From: Acridotheres tristis | Lineage: Eukaryota; Chordata; Aves; Passeriformes; Sturnidae | Assembly (NCBI GenBank): GCA_037013685.1 | Contig: CM072887.1 | Coordinates: 88,494,347 to 88,558,346 of the forward strand | DNA length: 64,000 nt | Reading direction: 5' to 3' | Part shown: in pieces, positions 36,516 through 48,637 of the stretch | How the letters are laid out: each line of letters begins with the position of its first letter | How positions within the stretch are numbered: the first letter of the stretch is position 1 | Notes under the pieces: model-generated | The model's input: only the letters and a program-made list of their open reading frames with translations | The model's database searches: none | What the model was told of the DNA's origin: nothing | Made by a program: the position numbers and the translations under genes

Positions 36516-39500
36516 ATGAACTGGATTAGCAGTTCAACTGCCCAGGACTCAGTAAAGGGCAACTCTGTGAGGAAGGAGCAGCACAAGAGTGGGAAAGGTG
36601 CTGTGCCCTGAATGTAACAAAGTGCTTTTCTGGAACCAAGAATCAGTTGCTCCTTCAGGTCCCTGTGAAAGGTGAGAGTTACCTGAGTGTCTGTTTAACT
36701 TTGCTAAAGGGAAGTTTATACAACTCTGAACTAGGGACTTTTTTTTCTGGGTTTGAGCCTTGATTCTCCTGTCTCAGAGGCATCGTCTCTCTCTCCATCT
36801 TTTGGGATCATTCTCCCATTGCAGTTAGACATTGTACTCTGTCCCAAACTTCTCTTTATTTGTAAAGTCTGGCATTGTCAGAGTTGTGGCTGGGATGTGA
36901 GTATTGTCCCCTGGCTGTGGGCCGGGGGTAGCCAGCCCGGTGGCAAATCAGTGTCAGCGCCGCATGAGCCACACTGAAATCACCCGAAACTGAGCATATG
37001 CAGGCTTTTAATGAGCTTGATCAAACTACAATCAAGATGCCTGGAAAACACCCAGAAATCAAGACTTTCCAGGCCAGAGCCACTAATCTTGTAAGGCTAG
37101 TGCTGGAATGGTAGAAAGAACGTATGTCTACCTCACCGAAAAATTTGCAGCTTACCTTTCTAGCTAAAGCTGCCAGTAGAGACAGATATGAGCTAAAGAG
37201 TCAAAGACTTTTTTGTGCTGACATGGGCAGAAGCTTTGCACGGAGCATCAAACACTGAGCTGTGGATTCCAGCACACAGGAATTTACCACAGGCTTGGAC
37301 ACTGCCCAGCTCCTCTGCAAGTACATCCCTGTGTACCAGGTATTTGGGATGCAGACTCTGGCAGTCATGCTGTGTGAGCCAGGCAGTGAAAATAACGGGA
37401 TTTCCATTGAGTATCAGTAAAAGCTGGCAAATGGTCACGTCAGTAATTGAATTGTTTGCAAACTGAGGAGGAAAGGGAGAAAGTCCTGATAGGATAAAAT
37501 GTGATCAGAATAACAGCTTGCTGCTAAGCAGCTAAAACACAGGCTGTGACTCCCGGGAAGTGAAAGAAAAGCTGGAAATACAGCAATTAAGACTTTTATT
37601 TAGCAGTTAACAGGTAAGTACATGCAATGCTGTGTGCCTTTTCACAATCAAGCTCTAACAAGTTAAGAGATATCCTTCAAAAAAAGCAGTGCTGTGCTGT
37701 ACGCAATTGGATGCATGAAAGGAAAGTGTTTGTTTTTCTTGTTTTTGAACAAAGGTCAATGGAATTGCATTTTTGAAATGGGATGTGACATGAGAGGAAC
37801 CACCACTTGCATGAAGGAGTTTTTTAGAGGCATCCTAAAAACAGTGTTTTGTCAGCACAGTATTGGTGTTTTTAAATTTAATCACTGCTATGGCTGCAGA
37901 TGTTCATGAAAGAGTGAATCACAGAAATTACAGAAATGTTTAGGTTTTCGTGCTTATTAATTTCATACTTGTCAGAACAAAAGGAGGGCTGAGTATTTGC
38001 CTGCAATGCTTCCTAGCAGCTTTATTGCTGTTGCAGTGCCCATCCTTTCAAAGGAGCAATTTGACCTATCCCATTATTTCTGTCACTTTTCTTGGTTTAG
38101 GATCTGAAAGACAAACAATACTTGTAGGTTGTGGATCCTGTCTTCTTTCAACACAATGGAAAGACAGAATTGAAAGAATCTCAGCTAATTTCATCTCATG
38201 AAACCTTCTGGCTTTCCTAATCTCTTTCTATGACACAGAGAATGGAGAAATACTAGGGCACTAAATTAAGGATAGGATGAGTTAAAACCCCTCCAATGTC
38301 AAAAGCAAACAAACAAAATGAGGTGACTATAAATGAAAGCAAGAAAAAAACCAGAACGGTATAACAGCTGTTGATGTGGTTAGAATAAAGCCAATTATTC
38401 TATGAGAAACAATTAAATCAAACAATTAAGCAGGAGGTTGGCATAAGGCAGCTAGGTAAAGCCTAGGAGTATGGGAAAGCAAGCAGGTTAAGCAGGTTTT
38501 GCTTCTGTCTCAATATCCCTAAGGTACCTATGGATAATACTGGGCTTGCCTTGCTCAAGTTTCATTTGAGTTACATCAGAGATGCCAAAAAACTGGCGTT
38601 GTACTTAACGGAACACCCCTCTCCCACCCCAGACTCCTGTTATTGATGGTTGTGAAGACAGGGAGGTCTTTAATAAATGTTTTCTTGCTCAGATTACATG
38701 TATGAGCAATGCCCATAGAGAATTCAGTGGGGAGACGGATCTGAGCTTCCTCTCCTGCATTTGGGAGAGAATCTTTACAACTAGCTCATATTTACTCACT
38801 CATTTGGTTCAAGATTTTCATTACTAATACAATGATTGCTGCTTCCTATATTTCAGAAGTAAGGTGACCATACATAGCTCCAAATTATTTCACCAGGGTG
38901 TAATTTGGATTATCTATGTTTCATTTGTATGTATTTGTGAAACAGAAGCAGTAATTCTCATGCTCATTTTTAAAAAGGTCAAACAAGAGGTTTTAAATAA
39001 ATATAGATAGATATCTAATAAGGAGAATGAAAGAAATAGGATAGTTTTAAAGTAGCATTTGCATACTTAATATGTATAGAGATGAAAAATATTGACTGTG
39101 TACAGGGGAAAATAATTCCTTTGGATTATCTCTACAAATGTTACATTATCTAAGCCTCCACCTCCATTCCTCATATGAGAGCAGGTTACTGATTCATTTT
39201 ATGTTTATAAACCCTTCTTGACTGGAGCATAATGTAGGATAAACACCTAATGTTTTCACAGGATCTTCTGTTCCTTTCCCAATCAATATATTCCTAATAA
39301 TTTAAAATATTTTCTGTTCTGGGTCTCATTTGGTGTTTGACGCATGTAAATTAGAGAGTTACTTTACATTTACCTCCCATAGCTAGACCTGTAAATGCTA
39401 AATAAGATAAATGGGCAAAATATGTAATGGGCTAAAATAAAAACAAAATATACAAGTTCTAATTATTGTCCACGTCCTGTAATTTGCCTACAGCTTTCCT

Positions 39501-39842
39501 GTGGTAAAATTAGTTGTTTATGCCATTTTATTAGGGATCTATTCATCAGAGAGTGCATTGGGCAAAATTTGCTGAATACAATGTTCTTGCAGTGCCATGG
39601 AAGACAATCCCTGCTGCAGGTGTAGATCCCTGGTGGTTTTACTTTGTACACTCATTAATGGTGGTCATATGGGGTCTGGAAAGGCTTAGTATTCAAGAGC
39701 TATCTGGAGAAAGAAAAGATAACTGTAATTCCGATTAGTAGGATGGGGAAAATTTCTTCTGTTGCAGGGACTCAAGGGTGCTATTAACAGCTAAACCATA
39801 ACTTTTGCATAATGTTGATGTTCTAGTTGTGCTGCACACCAA
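36516..39842. other. Intergenic sequence, no gene seen
   Basis: Mostly unique. A small CpG-bearing patch at 36900-36965 (GGCCGGGGG, AGCCCGGTGG, CAGCGCCGC) stands out from AT-rich surroundings. The interval 37193-37466 is open in several frames on both strands without splice evidence. I cannot assign either. Confidence 0.5.
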
Positions 39843-39881
39843 TTTTCCCATGTTTACAGATGAGGCAATATTTGCCAAAAG
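39843..39881 (+). repeat. Short MIR-like relic
   Basis: TTTTCCCATGTTTACAGATG followed by AGGCAATATTTGCC resembles the MIR core around CCCATTTTACAGATGAGG. Only about 40 bases match, so chance is a real alternative. Confidence 0.35.
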
Positions 39882-42754
39882 ACTGTGTTCTAGAGATAAT
39901 GAATTAATGCTTGTAAAGTATCAAGATTTCCCAGAAGGTTTACACGTGACAAGTACTTGAGATATGTCAGGTTTCTCATTACAATGTATCTAGTTGCAAA
40001 ATGTATTTTAGAATGAATTAATTTTTCTGACAAAGCAAGATTTAATTTTAAGATAAAGCTTTCTATGACAAAACTGTTTCTTTTCCAAGATTCAAATGTT
40101 CCCTTAAAAAAAAAAAAAAGAAATAAACCAAGGAAAAAACAAACCAAAACAAACAAAAAACCAGAACAATTTGAGGAAAACATTTAAAATATTTCTTTGA
40201 TCTTTTGAGAATGAACAGCCTCACATATTATACTTGAGTTTGTAGCTTAAGGTAAGTTTGTGATACTATTAGCCTAAGGTTGCTTATAATAAAATAAAAA
40301 ATCATTAAAAGGTACTATTGCATGGACCTTCAACCTCAAAGTTACATGTAACACCTTTTTTCTATGACTAACACTATAGCTATAGTCTAGACTATTCCTG
40401 ACAAGTTCTAGTCTAATCTTTCCTTAAAACTTTCTATTTCAGTTCAATTACTTTTCAAAACTGTCAGAAATTATCATCCTTCATTTGGAAAACTTATTTA
40501 AACAATTGAATTCGATAATTTAAAAGAATGGCCCAGGGGTTTGGATGTGTGTGTGGGGAAAATACAATAAAATATAATAAAATAAAATATATTAAAACGT
40601 TGATAAGAAAGTAGATCATATTTTAGATCTCTGTGTTAACCCATTTAAAAACTGGCTTATCAGAAATCTTAGAAACTGCAGCATATAATAAAAAATCCTT
40701 TTAATAAACCTTTGACAAAGACAAAAAAAGAACTATCATGCACATTATTCTGAAATTATCACAGAATTGAAAAAAACATTGGAATATCATTTTGAGTTTA
40801 GGTCGTATCTTAAACAGTGAAATAACTATTAGGTATGAGGTTCTATAAAATAGTAGTCTTTTTCTATTAATTCTTTGTTTTCGAAAGAAAAATATGAGAT
40901 TGGAATAGGGTGAGGATGAGATTTAAAGAAAGAATGCTCTTTTTTCCTTGTATTAGCTCTCCATTTAATTTTTAGGAACCTGAAAATAGCATTATTGTAG
41001 ACCCCAGGAAGTGCTGAAATACAAGTACAATTTTTTTGAAAACACAGATTAAGATGTATTTGGTAAATGTTTGTGCAGAAACGCTAAGTGAGAGATAATT
41101 CACACCCTTTATAAATTCTATGGCTTGTTGTCAACAGCTGTTAATCTGACATGAAGCTCACAGTAGGGGTGGAATGTGCAAGCTGTAATGGTTCTGCCAG
41201 CATCAAGTGTGTAGGAGGTGTTTAAGGAAGAGCCAGCTCTAGCAGTGTTGGCACAGGGTGCCTCACTTTGTCTGTTTTTCCTTAATGATACTCTTCAAAT
41301 TACTTGGAAGTTCTTCCCACACATAATTAACCAGCATGTTCAGGACAATTAGATGAAGAGTAGTCTATATTATGGTCCCTTACCCAAAATTGTATTTCCA
41401 AATTATAAGGCTTGCTTCCTGAGCAGGACCTTGACCTTCAAGACATATGTACCCCATGCCCAACATAATGCAAACATATGCCATGCATATTAATGTGTGA
41501 AAGGCATGTTGCTCGCCTACTAGTCTCTCATGCCACTCAAGGTGTGTCTTACTAGTTCCAGCTTGCAGGAGCAAAGAGTTTTCATTGATATGCTACAGTG
41601 CTAAACCAGTTCTCACTATATCTGCAAATAAACAAGCATGAGTGCAGATATAGATACATATTTTATCCAAGTGGAAGCCATCGCATAATGCTAATCCTCA
41701 GAAGCAACAGTCTCAGCTTCTCTGTATTCTGTGCTTTTAGAAGAATATCCATGTGTCTCATTGTGTGTAGTACAGGAACACAGCCTTCATTTCATAATCA
41801 AAATGTGCCACAGAACCTTTTCAAACCTTTACAGAAATGTGAAATCTGGATGCTGGGAATTAGTAACTGCTCAGAGAAATCTCCAACTTATTAATGCCTC
41901 AGGAAAATTGTGATTAACTATTCTCTTTCATACTCTGGTCAAATCAGTAGCATCATACAGAAGTACAGAAAAGCATAAGGGGTCAAATGAGCCCAAATCT
42001 GAGGTGAAGCATGGTCATAAATTCTCTTTCTATGTCAGTCGACAGAGTTGTGTTAACTCCTAAAGAGGTTCATAATGCTTGTGCTCTCTAGGAATGCTAC
42101 CAGGAAAACTGTGAGCTGTGGACTCCAATAGCTCCACTGTGATACAGAGTTGCAGACCAGAGGGGATCACTGACATGAAATAAGTTTCTCACTTCAATGC
42201 AAGTCATTGATCTTCCACAGATCCTCTTCTGCTCAAGGTCTAATACAGTTCTGAATCAATATACAGAATTATGTACATAAATCCCTTATATAAAACTCCT
42301 TCCATTCCCATCAACTCTCCATTGAGAGATTTTCTGTTACCTTGATGGCTCCTCAAGTTCTTTCTTTTTTTTATTCATTACCTTTTCATGAGAGCTGTGA
42401 CTTAACAATACCTTCACATCCATTTCATCCAGTATTAATATCTCTTTTTTTTTTCAATGGTACCATAATTACAGCTTTCTCATTTGCACAAAGGTATATG
42501 TTTAGGTCTTTAGATCTTTTGTGAAATGAACTTTTCTCATTAAGCAATGAGTTTTAAGTATACATGGCCATCACTCAGTTGTCAGAGTAACAGAGAATTT
42601 AAAAAATAGATAAAACAAAAATACAGATAATAGCAAGAGCATTCATTATCCTGTGAGTACATTTAGCACCTTTTCTCCTCATAGCTTCAAAAGTCCTGTT
42701 TATCCAGCTTTTGCTCAAGACAAGGGTACTTTTATGTAGCAACAGGCAGAGCTC
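39882..42754. other. Intergenic sequence, no gene seen
   Basis: Contains an A-rich low-complexity block at 40106-40162 (A-run then AAAC units) and an AATAAA/AATATA-rich patch at 40565-40597. I recognise no exon or repeat family. Confidence 0.55.
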
Positions 42755-42776
42755 AAACTTTTAGTATCAAGTCCTT

Positions 42777-42782
42777 TTTATT
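42777..42782 (-). terminator. Candidate polyadenylation signal for the 43.1-kb exon
   Basis: AATAAA on the minus strand, 311 bases after the TGA of the candidate terminal exon. Cleavage would be expected near 42755-42765. In AT-rich DNA this hexamer is common by chance, so it is only supporting evidence. Confidence 0.3.
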
Positions 42783-43092
42783 ATGCATTTTATGGAGAGT
42801 TCTCTATGTTATATGTCATAATGCATGGGAGAGGAAGGAATGGGGAAGGTGTGGTTAATACATACAATTTAGTTAACACACTCAGAAGAATTGAGTTCTG
42901 AAACCTCCAGTCACTGTATCTCTTCCTTTAGTACTGGTCCTGCTATTTCTAATGTAAAAGTCATGTACATATGCCAAAATTAATATATTCTATTTGATTT
43001 CATGGGAACTGTTTTGTTAGTTGTTTGTTAGTTGTATCCCATGAGCAATTCCTGGGAGCCAGCAGTGCTGTCACGGCTCACGCTTGGATTGG

Positions 43093-43199
43093 TCACGTTT
43101 TGGGCAGAACATGATGCTCTGGCTCTTCATAGAGAACTCGGATTTTGAATGACTCATTACTCTCAACCTGCTTCTGACTGCAGTCCATCAGCGTTGGTC
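43093..43199 (-). CDS. Candidate terminal coding exon of unknown gene
   Basis: On the minus strand a near-ideal 3' splice site (branch-like CTTAAC, tract TCTTTTTCTTT, then GACACAG) ends at 43200. From 43199 the sequence gives two bases completing a codon, 34 sense codons and a TGA at 43095-43093. The peptide has balanced, non-repetitive composition. It begins PTLMDCSQKQVESNESF and ends KIRVLYEEPEHHVLPKT. The exon is richer in G+C than its surroundings, and an AATAAA lies about 310 bases downstream at 42782-42777. I do not recognise the protein and found no upstream exon. It would be a phase-1 terminal exon of a minus-strand gene. Chance cannot be excluded for 35 codons. Confidence 0.4.
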
Positions 43200-45415
43200 C
43201 TGTGTCAAAGAAAAAGATTCAGTTAAGACTGAGTGATTTTATATCTCTGAACAATGTAACTACTTCCCCAAGTGTGAACTCTGGGATTCCTCAGCAAGGC
43301 CATGAGCTTTGGCCTGTATTCTAGTCGTGATTGAGCCTGTTATCATGGATTCTATTAGCCTCAAAAACTTGTAAGACTGGATCTGCTGCCTTAAAGCAGA
43401 GATAAACATCTTTTTGGGTGTGGGTTTTCGAGTCTCATCTTTTTCAGAAAAATGTCAGTATTTTACACAGAATGCTGTCTTCCTGAACATTTCTGATTTC
43501 TCGTTTTGTGTGAACACAGGTGTAGGTGACTGATTGCTTTGTTAAGAGCAAGGCCATCTGTTGACAGAAATAAGACCATTTTCTGACTAGCCAGTATTCA
43601 TAATTTACAGTTATATCATGGATTGTTCTTTATTCTTCCGTCAGCCTATGTGTTTCCAAAGAGTGTCAATGATGTTTTTAACTGATCTAATAAATGGGAT
43701 TTTAGCCATCTTTAATCACCTTAATGTGCTTTGCTTAGTCAACATCCAGAGCCAAGAGTATTAGATAGATCTGAACACGATATCAAGCACCAGCAGGTGA
43801 TGACCCACACTGCACAGTTGCTGGTGTATTCCCTGCTGCATGCGCAGTGGTGGAGAATGTTTAGCTCTAAGGACACAAGCCTTGAATGATGTGCCATTTG
43901 CATGCAGGACCAAAGGACAGCTTTTTGCATTGTTTTTTGCACATTATATTTAGCAGAACATATATAGCCAAAGAGTCTGACAGTGATCTGCTTCCTTCAA
44001 AGTTTAATTGATCACTCTTACAAGTCAATTAAGAAAATAACTGGTCCCAAACTGTCTGTGGCAGTTCAGTTCACAACATCCACAGGCTGCTCTCCTAAAA
44101 TTAAAAATGTTTATTTTAATTTTTGTCCACAAAATGCTGTCAGCACTGGAGGAGGAGAGGGAGAGAGGAGCTTATTAAGGAGGTTTAGGACCAACACGGG
44201 GCAGCCAGGGAATCCCTTGTGGCCAGGTCAAAGCCCTGTCTTTGATCTTCTTGCAGTTTGCTCTTGCAGGTGGAGGAATTCAGGCTCATTTTCTCCCTAG
44301 ACATATGTGTGACGTGTTCTCATTATTACTTAATAAAATTAGGTCATACATTTTCATTGTTTAATAGTCAAAAAATGCCAAGAGACAGCATCTGATAATG
44401 CTATATCAAATAAAAGATCCTGGCCATGAGTCTGGTTATACAGAAACAGTGAGCTGAGAAGTTCACACTGAGGATGTTGGTAAAAATAGTCACTAATCTT
44501 TAGCCAAGAACCAAGAACCTGCCAAAGCATAACTATTTCCTTAGAACTATAGTGTGAATAAGCAAAGTATCTAATCAACATATATCCTATCAGCTTCAAA
44601 TTGTTTTAGCCTGTTCATTAAAAAGTCATGCAATGAAATTAAGATGTTTTTACATAAGCCCAAGTGAAATAAACCAGCACCATTGCACTAACACTTAGTT
44701 CTTTGAGAGAACATGCTTTCAATATAGAGATGCTTAGTACTAAGTGATTTGTATTACTTATATTGTCATCCACTAGCCTTCTATTAATGCGGATTCAGAT
44801 CCACTTATTTTGTCATTTTACTCACAGTTAATAACTAATTTTCAGGCCTGACATTCTCTGGTGGCATAATTCAGTCTTTCAAATACTCTAAAGCATTAGT
44901 TTTTATTTTATTTCCACAGTCCCTTGATCAATATCTAATTATTTATATTGATATAAGAGAGCTTATTCCCATGCCAGATCCTCTCCAAGTGAAGGCTATG
45001 GCTCAAAATAAAAGACTCATCATCTAAATAACTACTCAATAAACATTTATTTTCATTTGTATGACTACCAAAACCTTGCCAGAGAAACTAAATGCAGTGA
45101 TTGTGATAAAATATACTGCTTTCATTATCAATATCAGTGGTGATCAATATCAGTGGAGATTTGCTAATGACAATTTCTTTATTTCTCTTTCTCAACAGTA
45201 TGTAAGAGGTGAGTTGCAAATCAGAGTTCATTTTTTCAGAGTTAATTTTTTGCAGCAAAATATATGTGAATAAGAGCTGAACATTCATGCAGTTTTCTAG
45301 TTTGGGTGGGGCTTCATTCCACAAGTTCTGATTAAAATAAATGCTGCAGAAATACGAGTTATGCTGTGTGTTACACAGCAGGAGTCTGAATATGAACTGC
45401 TCAAAAATTTGAATG
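43200..45415. other. Intergenic or intronic sequence, no gene seen
   Basis: If the exon at 43093-43199 is real, this is the start of its upstream intron. I found no second exon. A 16-bp tandem duplication lies at 45127-45158. Confidence 0.45.
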
Positions 45416-45500
45416 TTGGGTTTTTTGTTTGTTTGTTTGGGGTTTTTTTGGGTGGGGTTTTTTGTTTGGTTTTTTTTTTTTTTTGGTTGTTTTGGTTTTC
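45416..45500. repeat. G/T-rich low-complexity tract
   Basis: Runs of T separated by GTTT, GGGG and GGTGGGG. Pyrimidine/G skewed simple sequence that inflates an open plus-strand frame. Confidence 0.9.
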
Positions 45501-47739
45501 ATCTTATAAATTATATCCACTGTTTCTAATATTTCCACCTGGCCAGAACTATGTGAAGCCATTCCAGAGAACCATGCTCTGAAAGTTATGGTGAATCCAA
45601 GCTGCCCACTATTTTTATTTCAGCAACAAGGCTGCTGTTCTCAAGGGTGCTGGATGCTAGATTAATCTGTTTCTGAAGAAGAGAGTAGGGTATTTCTGAC
45701 AATATCTTCTTTCGTAATAGAAAAACACAGTGCTTTTCTCATCTGGCAGAACGAAAGGATTTAGTTCTCTCTCACAGACAATGTCCCAGCCCATTGAAGG
45801 GAGCAGGAATTATGTCCTATTTCATTGAAGCTAAAAATTTATTATAAGCTGAAAGGTTGCATCAAAGTGAGACTGAAGTTCAAGCTTTCGTGCTTAGCTA
45901 CTTTTTTTCCAAAGGACAAAATCACTGATTTTTTTTTGTAAGATTTTTATTGAACTATTTCAATAGAAAAGATATGGTTTAAATTGAACATAAAATATTT
46001 AATATTTATACTTGTTCTGGGATTTTTACTTAAGAACAAATTGGTTTCCATTCATCCTAGCATACATCTTGCAGAATTTCAAACAATTGCAAAAAGTCAG
46101 ATATAAAATCCATCCATGATTTCGGATTGTTTTGCATTTGGAGCTTGATTTTGAGTACTCAGTGACCTGAATTTTCCAAAGGACTCACAACTGTCAGGTA
46201 GGACACTGACATTTGAAAGAAGACTTGTTGGCCGATTGACTCCTGAATGTTTTCACAGCTGTGTTACAGATTAGGTTGTGTAATTGCAGTTTGCAAATAA
46301 ATTTGCTGTTAAAAAGTAATGTTTTTATCCATCAATAGACATTCAAAGTGAAAAATAACTCAGATTATGACTAAGCAGCACTACATGCAAAAAGACAACA
46401 AGATGTCTAAATGTGATTAGCAAAGTGTGGTCACGTACACGAGTGGACTAGAGTGATCCACGTCTCTTTAACAAGCTAAGCTAATAAATCTGCCCAAATG
46501 CATTAAAAGAATTTGACTAACAACACTGCTAGTCATTATTAGTATAGAAAGCCATCAAGTTTACAGTCTGGAAAGATGTACCAAATGTAACATAATTTAT
46601 AAAATCAGCCTAAATATTTTTGGGGTTTTTTTAAAGGAAGCTTCAGAGAGTGGTTATATTCCATTTCCACAGAAACTGTTGACTCATTTAACAAGGGCCT
46701 TTCTCCACTCCTGGGGATCCTTCAGGAACACACTGTTAATCAGAATCTATGCTATGGGAACTTCTATCACATCTTGTGATTTCCCCTGTTCATTTTGCAC
46801 CTCACAAGGCAGAATTCCATAGGTAACTCGAAAAATCAAAATGTTCTGAATCCTGTAGGAAAAATATGCCTGTTCTTAAAATGCCAGAGACATGGAAATA
46901 GAAATAAAAGAAAAAAAAATAGTTTCTTCCCTCTGATGCATGATAGTTTTTCATTGATAACTACATTGCAGAGGAAATTCAATGATAATTAGTTTAAACT
47001 GACTTTAAGTTTCATTGCTGGTTCAACAGAAGAATAATATAACACTAAGGTTTTCATCTGTGAGATTGTTTCTTTGCATGTATTTCTCAATTTACATCAC
47101 ACTTTTCCCCTCTTTTTAGTCAGTTTACATTTTTAGGAGGCTTTTTCTGAATGGAGTACAAAAATAATGACTATGCCAGCATTTACAAAGCAAAACAAAA
47201 ACTTAAATACTGTTTAAAATTTCTTTGTAAATCATATGAAGGATGGTTAAAGTTAAATATTGTGTATATGTTCTACAGAGTGACTTCCTAGTTTGAAAAT
47301 GGCTAAATCTCCAATTGATACTAATTTGTTTAGAGAAGATAGCAAAACTGGAGGAAGGAGGGGCACTGAAAGGACCATACTTGTATATGGGTGGTCAAAG
47401 AGAGGGCTGGGAGAGAGATGATTTGAGCAGTTTTGAGTGAAGAGATGGAGAACTGACACAGCAGATCACTCTTTTAAAAGCAGGATGGCAGAGGAGACCT
47501 GGGCAAGAGAATGTGGGATACTGAGCAAGAGACAGGAAAGGTCCAGGCACATCCAAACATCTGGGCAGAAGAGAGGATTCTGTGTAATTTCAGAGAGAGA
47601 TTTCTGTGGAAGACTATGGTTATGTCTAGAGGAGAGGCAAAGACAGAGAATGTTTTTTCCCTCTGTTACGCATCAGCTTCCTCCTTAGTGCCCTTCTCGG
47701 GCATAAGACCAGTGCTCCCCCTTCCTGCTCTCCTCACAG
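45501..47739. other. Intergenic or intronic sequence, no gene seen
   Basis: AT-rich unique DNA to about 47300, then a more purine-rich interval 47330-47700 with several overlapping open frames and no recognised repeat. Confidence 0.45.
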
Positions 47740-47795
47740 CTCCCATTAGGAACAAACTCAAACCATCTTCCTGGGCTCTGGGACCTCTTGGCAAG
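47740..47795 (+). other. Candidate internal exon flanked by strong splice sites
   Basis: A long polypyrimidine tract (CTCCCCCTTCCTGCTCTCCT) and CACAG end at 47739. A match to the 5' splice consensus, AAG then GTAAGG, follows at 47796. The 56 bases between are open in the frame that reads PIRNKLKPSSWALGPLGK. Both splice sites are well above what AT-rich background usually offers. It could be a coding exon, an exon of a long non-coding RNA, or coincidence. No partner exon was found. Confidence 0.25.
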
Positions 47796-48597
47796 GTAAG
47801 GACTGTCTCCTTCGAGACCAGAACAGCTACAGGATACTGCTACTCCGACTGCACTGGGATGAGTGGCACCAGAGGAGCTGGTCTGGACTAGAGAAGACAG
47901 AATGTTTTAAATGGGGCTAACCAGAGCCACACTTCCCTGTGTGACACTGCTGCTCACCTTTCCTCGGGTGCCTGCCAAGCCTGTGCTCCAGCAAAAATTC
48001 TGGAATGCAAATGCCCTACATATAATCAGCCTACAGTCTGATGCTCTCTGGTTCCCAAATTCTTTCTGTATTTACAGCACTTCCCCTCAGAGGCCGGGTC
48101 CTTACAGGGAGATGTGGCAGAGCTTCAGGAGGAAACTTTGTCCTGTGCAGCTGGAAGCTCACACCACAGCAACAGCTGTACCTGGGGAGTGGAAAACGTG
48201 GATGTGAATACTTTTGGACAAAGGAGAGAATTCTCACTTCCCGATGATAGTTTTAAGGCCATTTATTTATTACTAGGGAAGAGAGTAAGACTTCCTGATA
48301 CACATTTTGGGAAAAAAACCACCAACAATATGTTTTTGATTTTATGAAAGAGAAGATATTTATAACCCTATAAATCAAATAGGTACCTTCTATCAGCACG
48401 TGACTGGCCAATAAATATTGCAGACAGACTGTCTTTGAAATTTCCTGTCTTGGCTAATTCCAGACCTCCATATACTGGCTACTGAACTCTGGTCTAGACT
48501 GGAAGCAGATATGGATGTCTTTTTATCCTGCTATAGCAGTCATATAAGACCCTTTGGGGCAACTGGGATGAGTCAGAGTGGAAATTTGTACTTATGC
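47796..48597. other. GC-richer intergenic or intronic sequence
   Basis: From about 47800 to 48250 the sequence is less AT-rich than average and open in several overlapping frames up to 98 codons. I recognise no family. The rest to 48597 is ordinary AT-rich DNA. Confidence 0.4.
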
Positions 48598-48637
48598 ATA
48601 TATATATATATATATATATGCACACACACATACATAC
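48598..48637. repeat. (AT)n-(CA)n compound microsatellite
   Basis: About eleven AT units, then G, then CA units running into CATACATAC. A typical length-polymorphic dinucleotide locus. Confidence 0.95.

Noticed and set aside
37193..37466. Overlapping open frames on both strands
   Set aside because: Both strands are open because stops happen to be rare locally. There are no splice signals or family resemblance.
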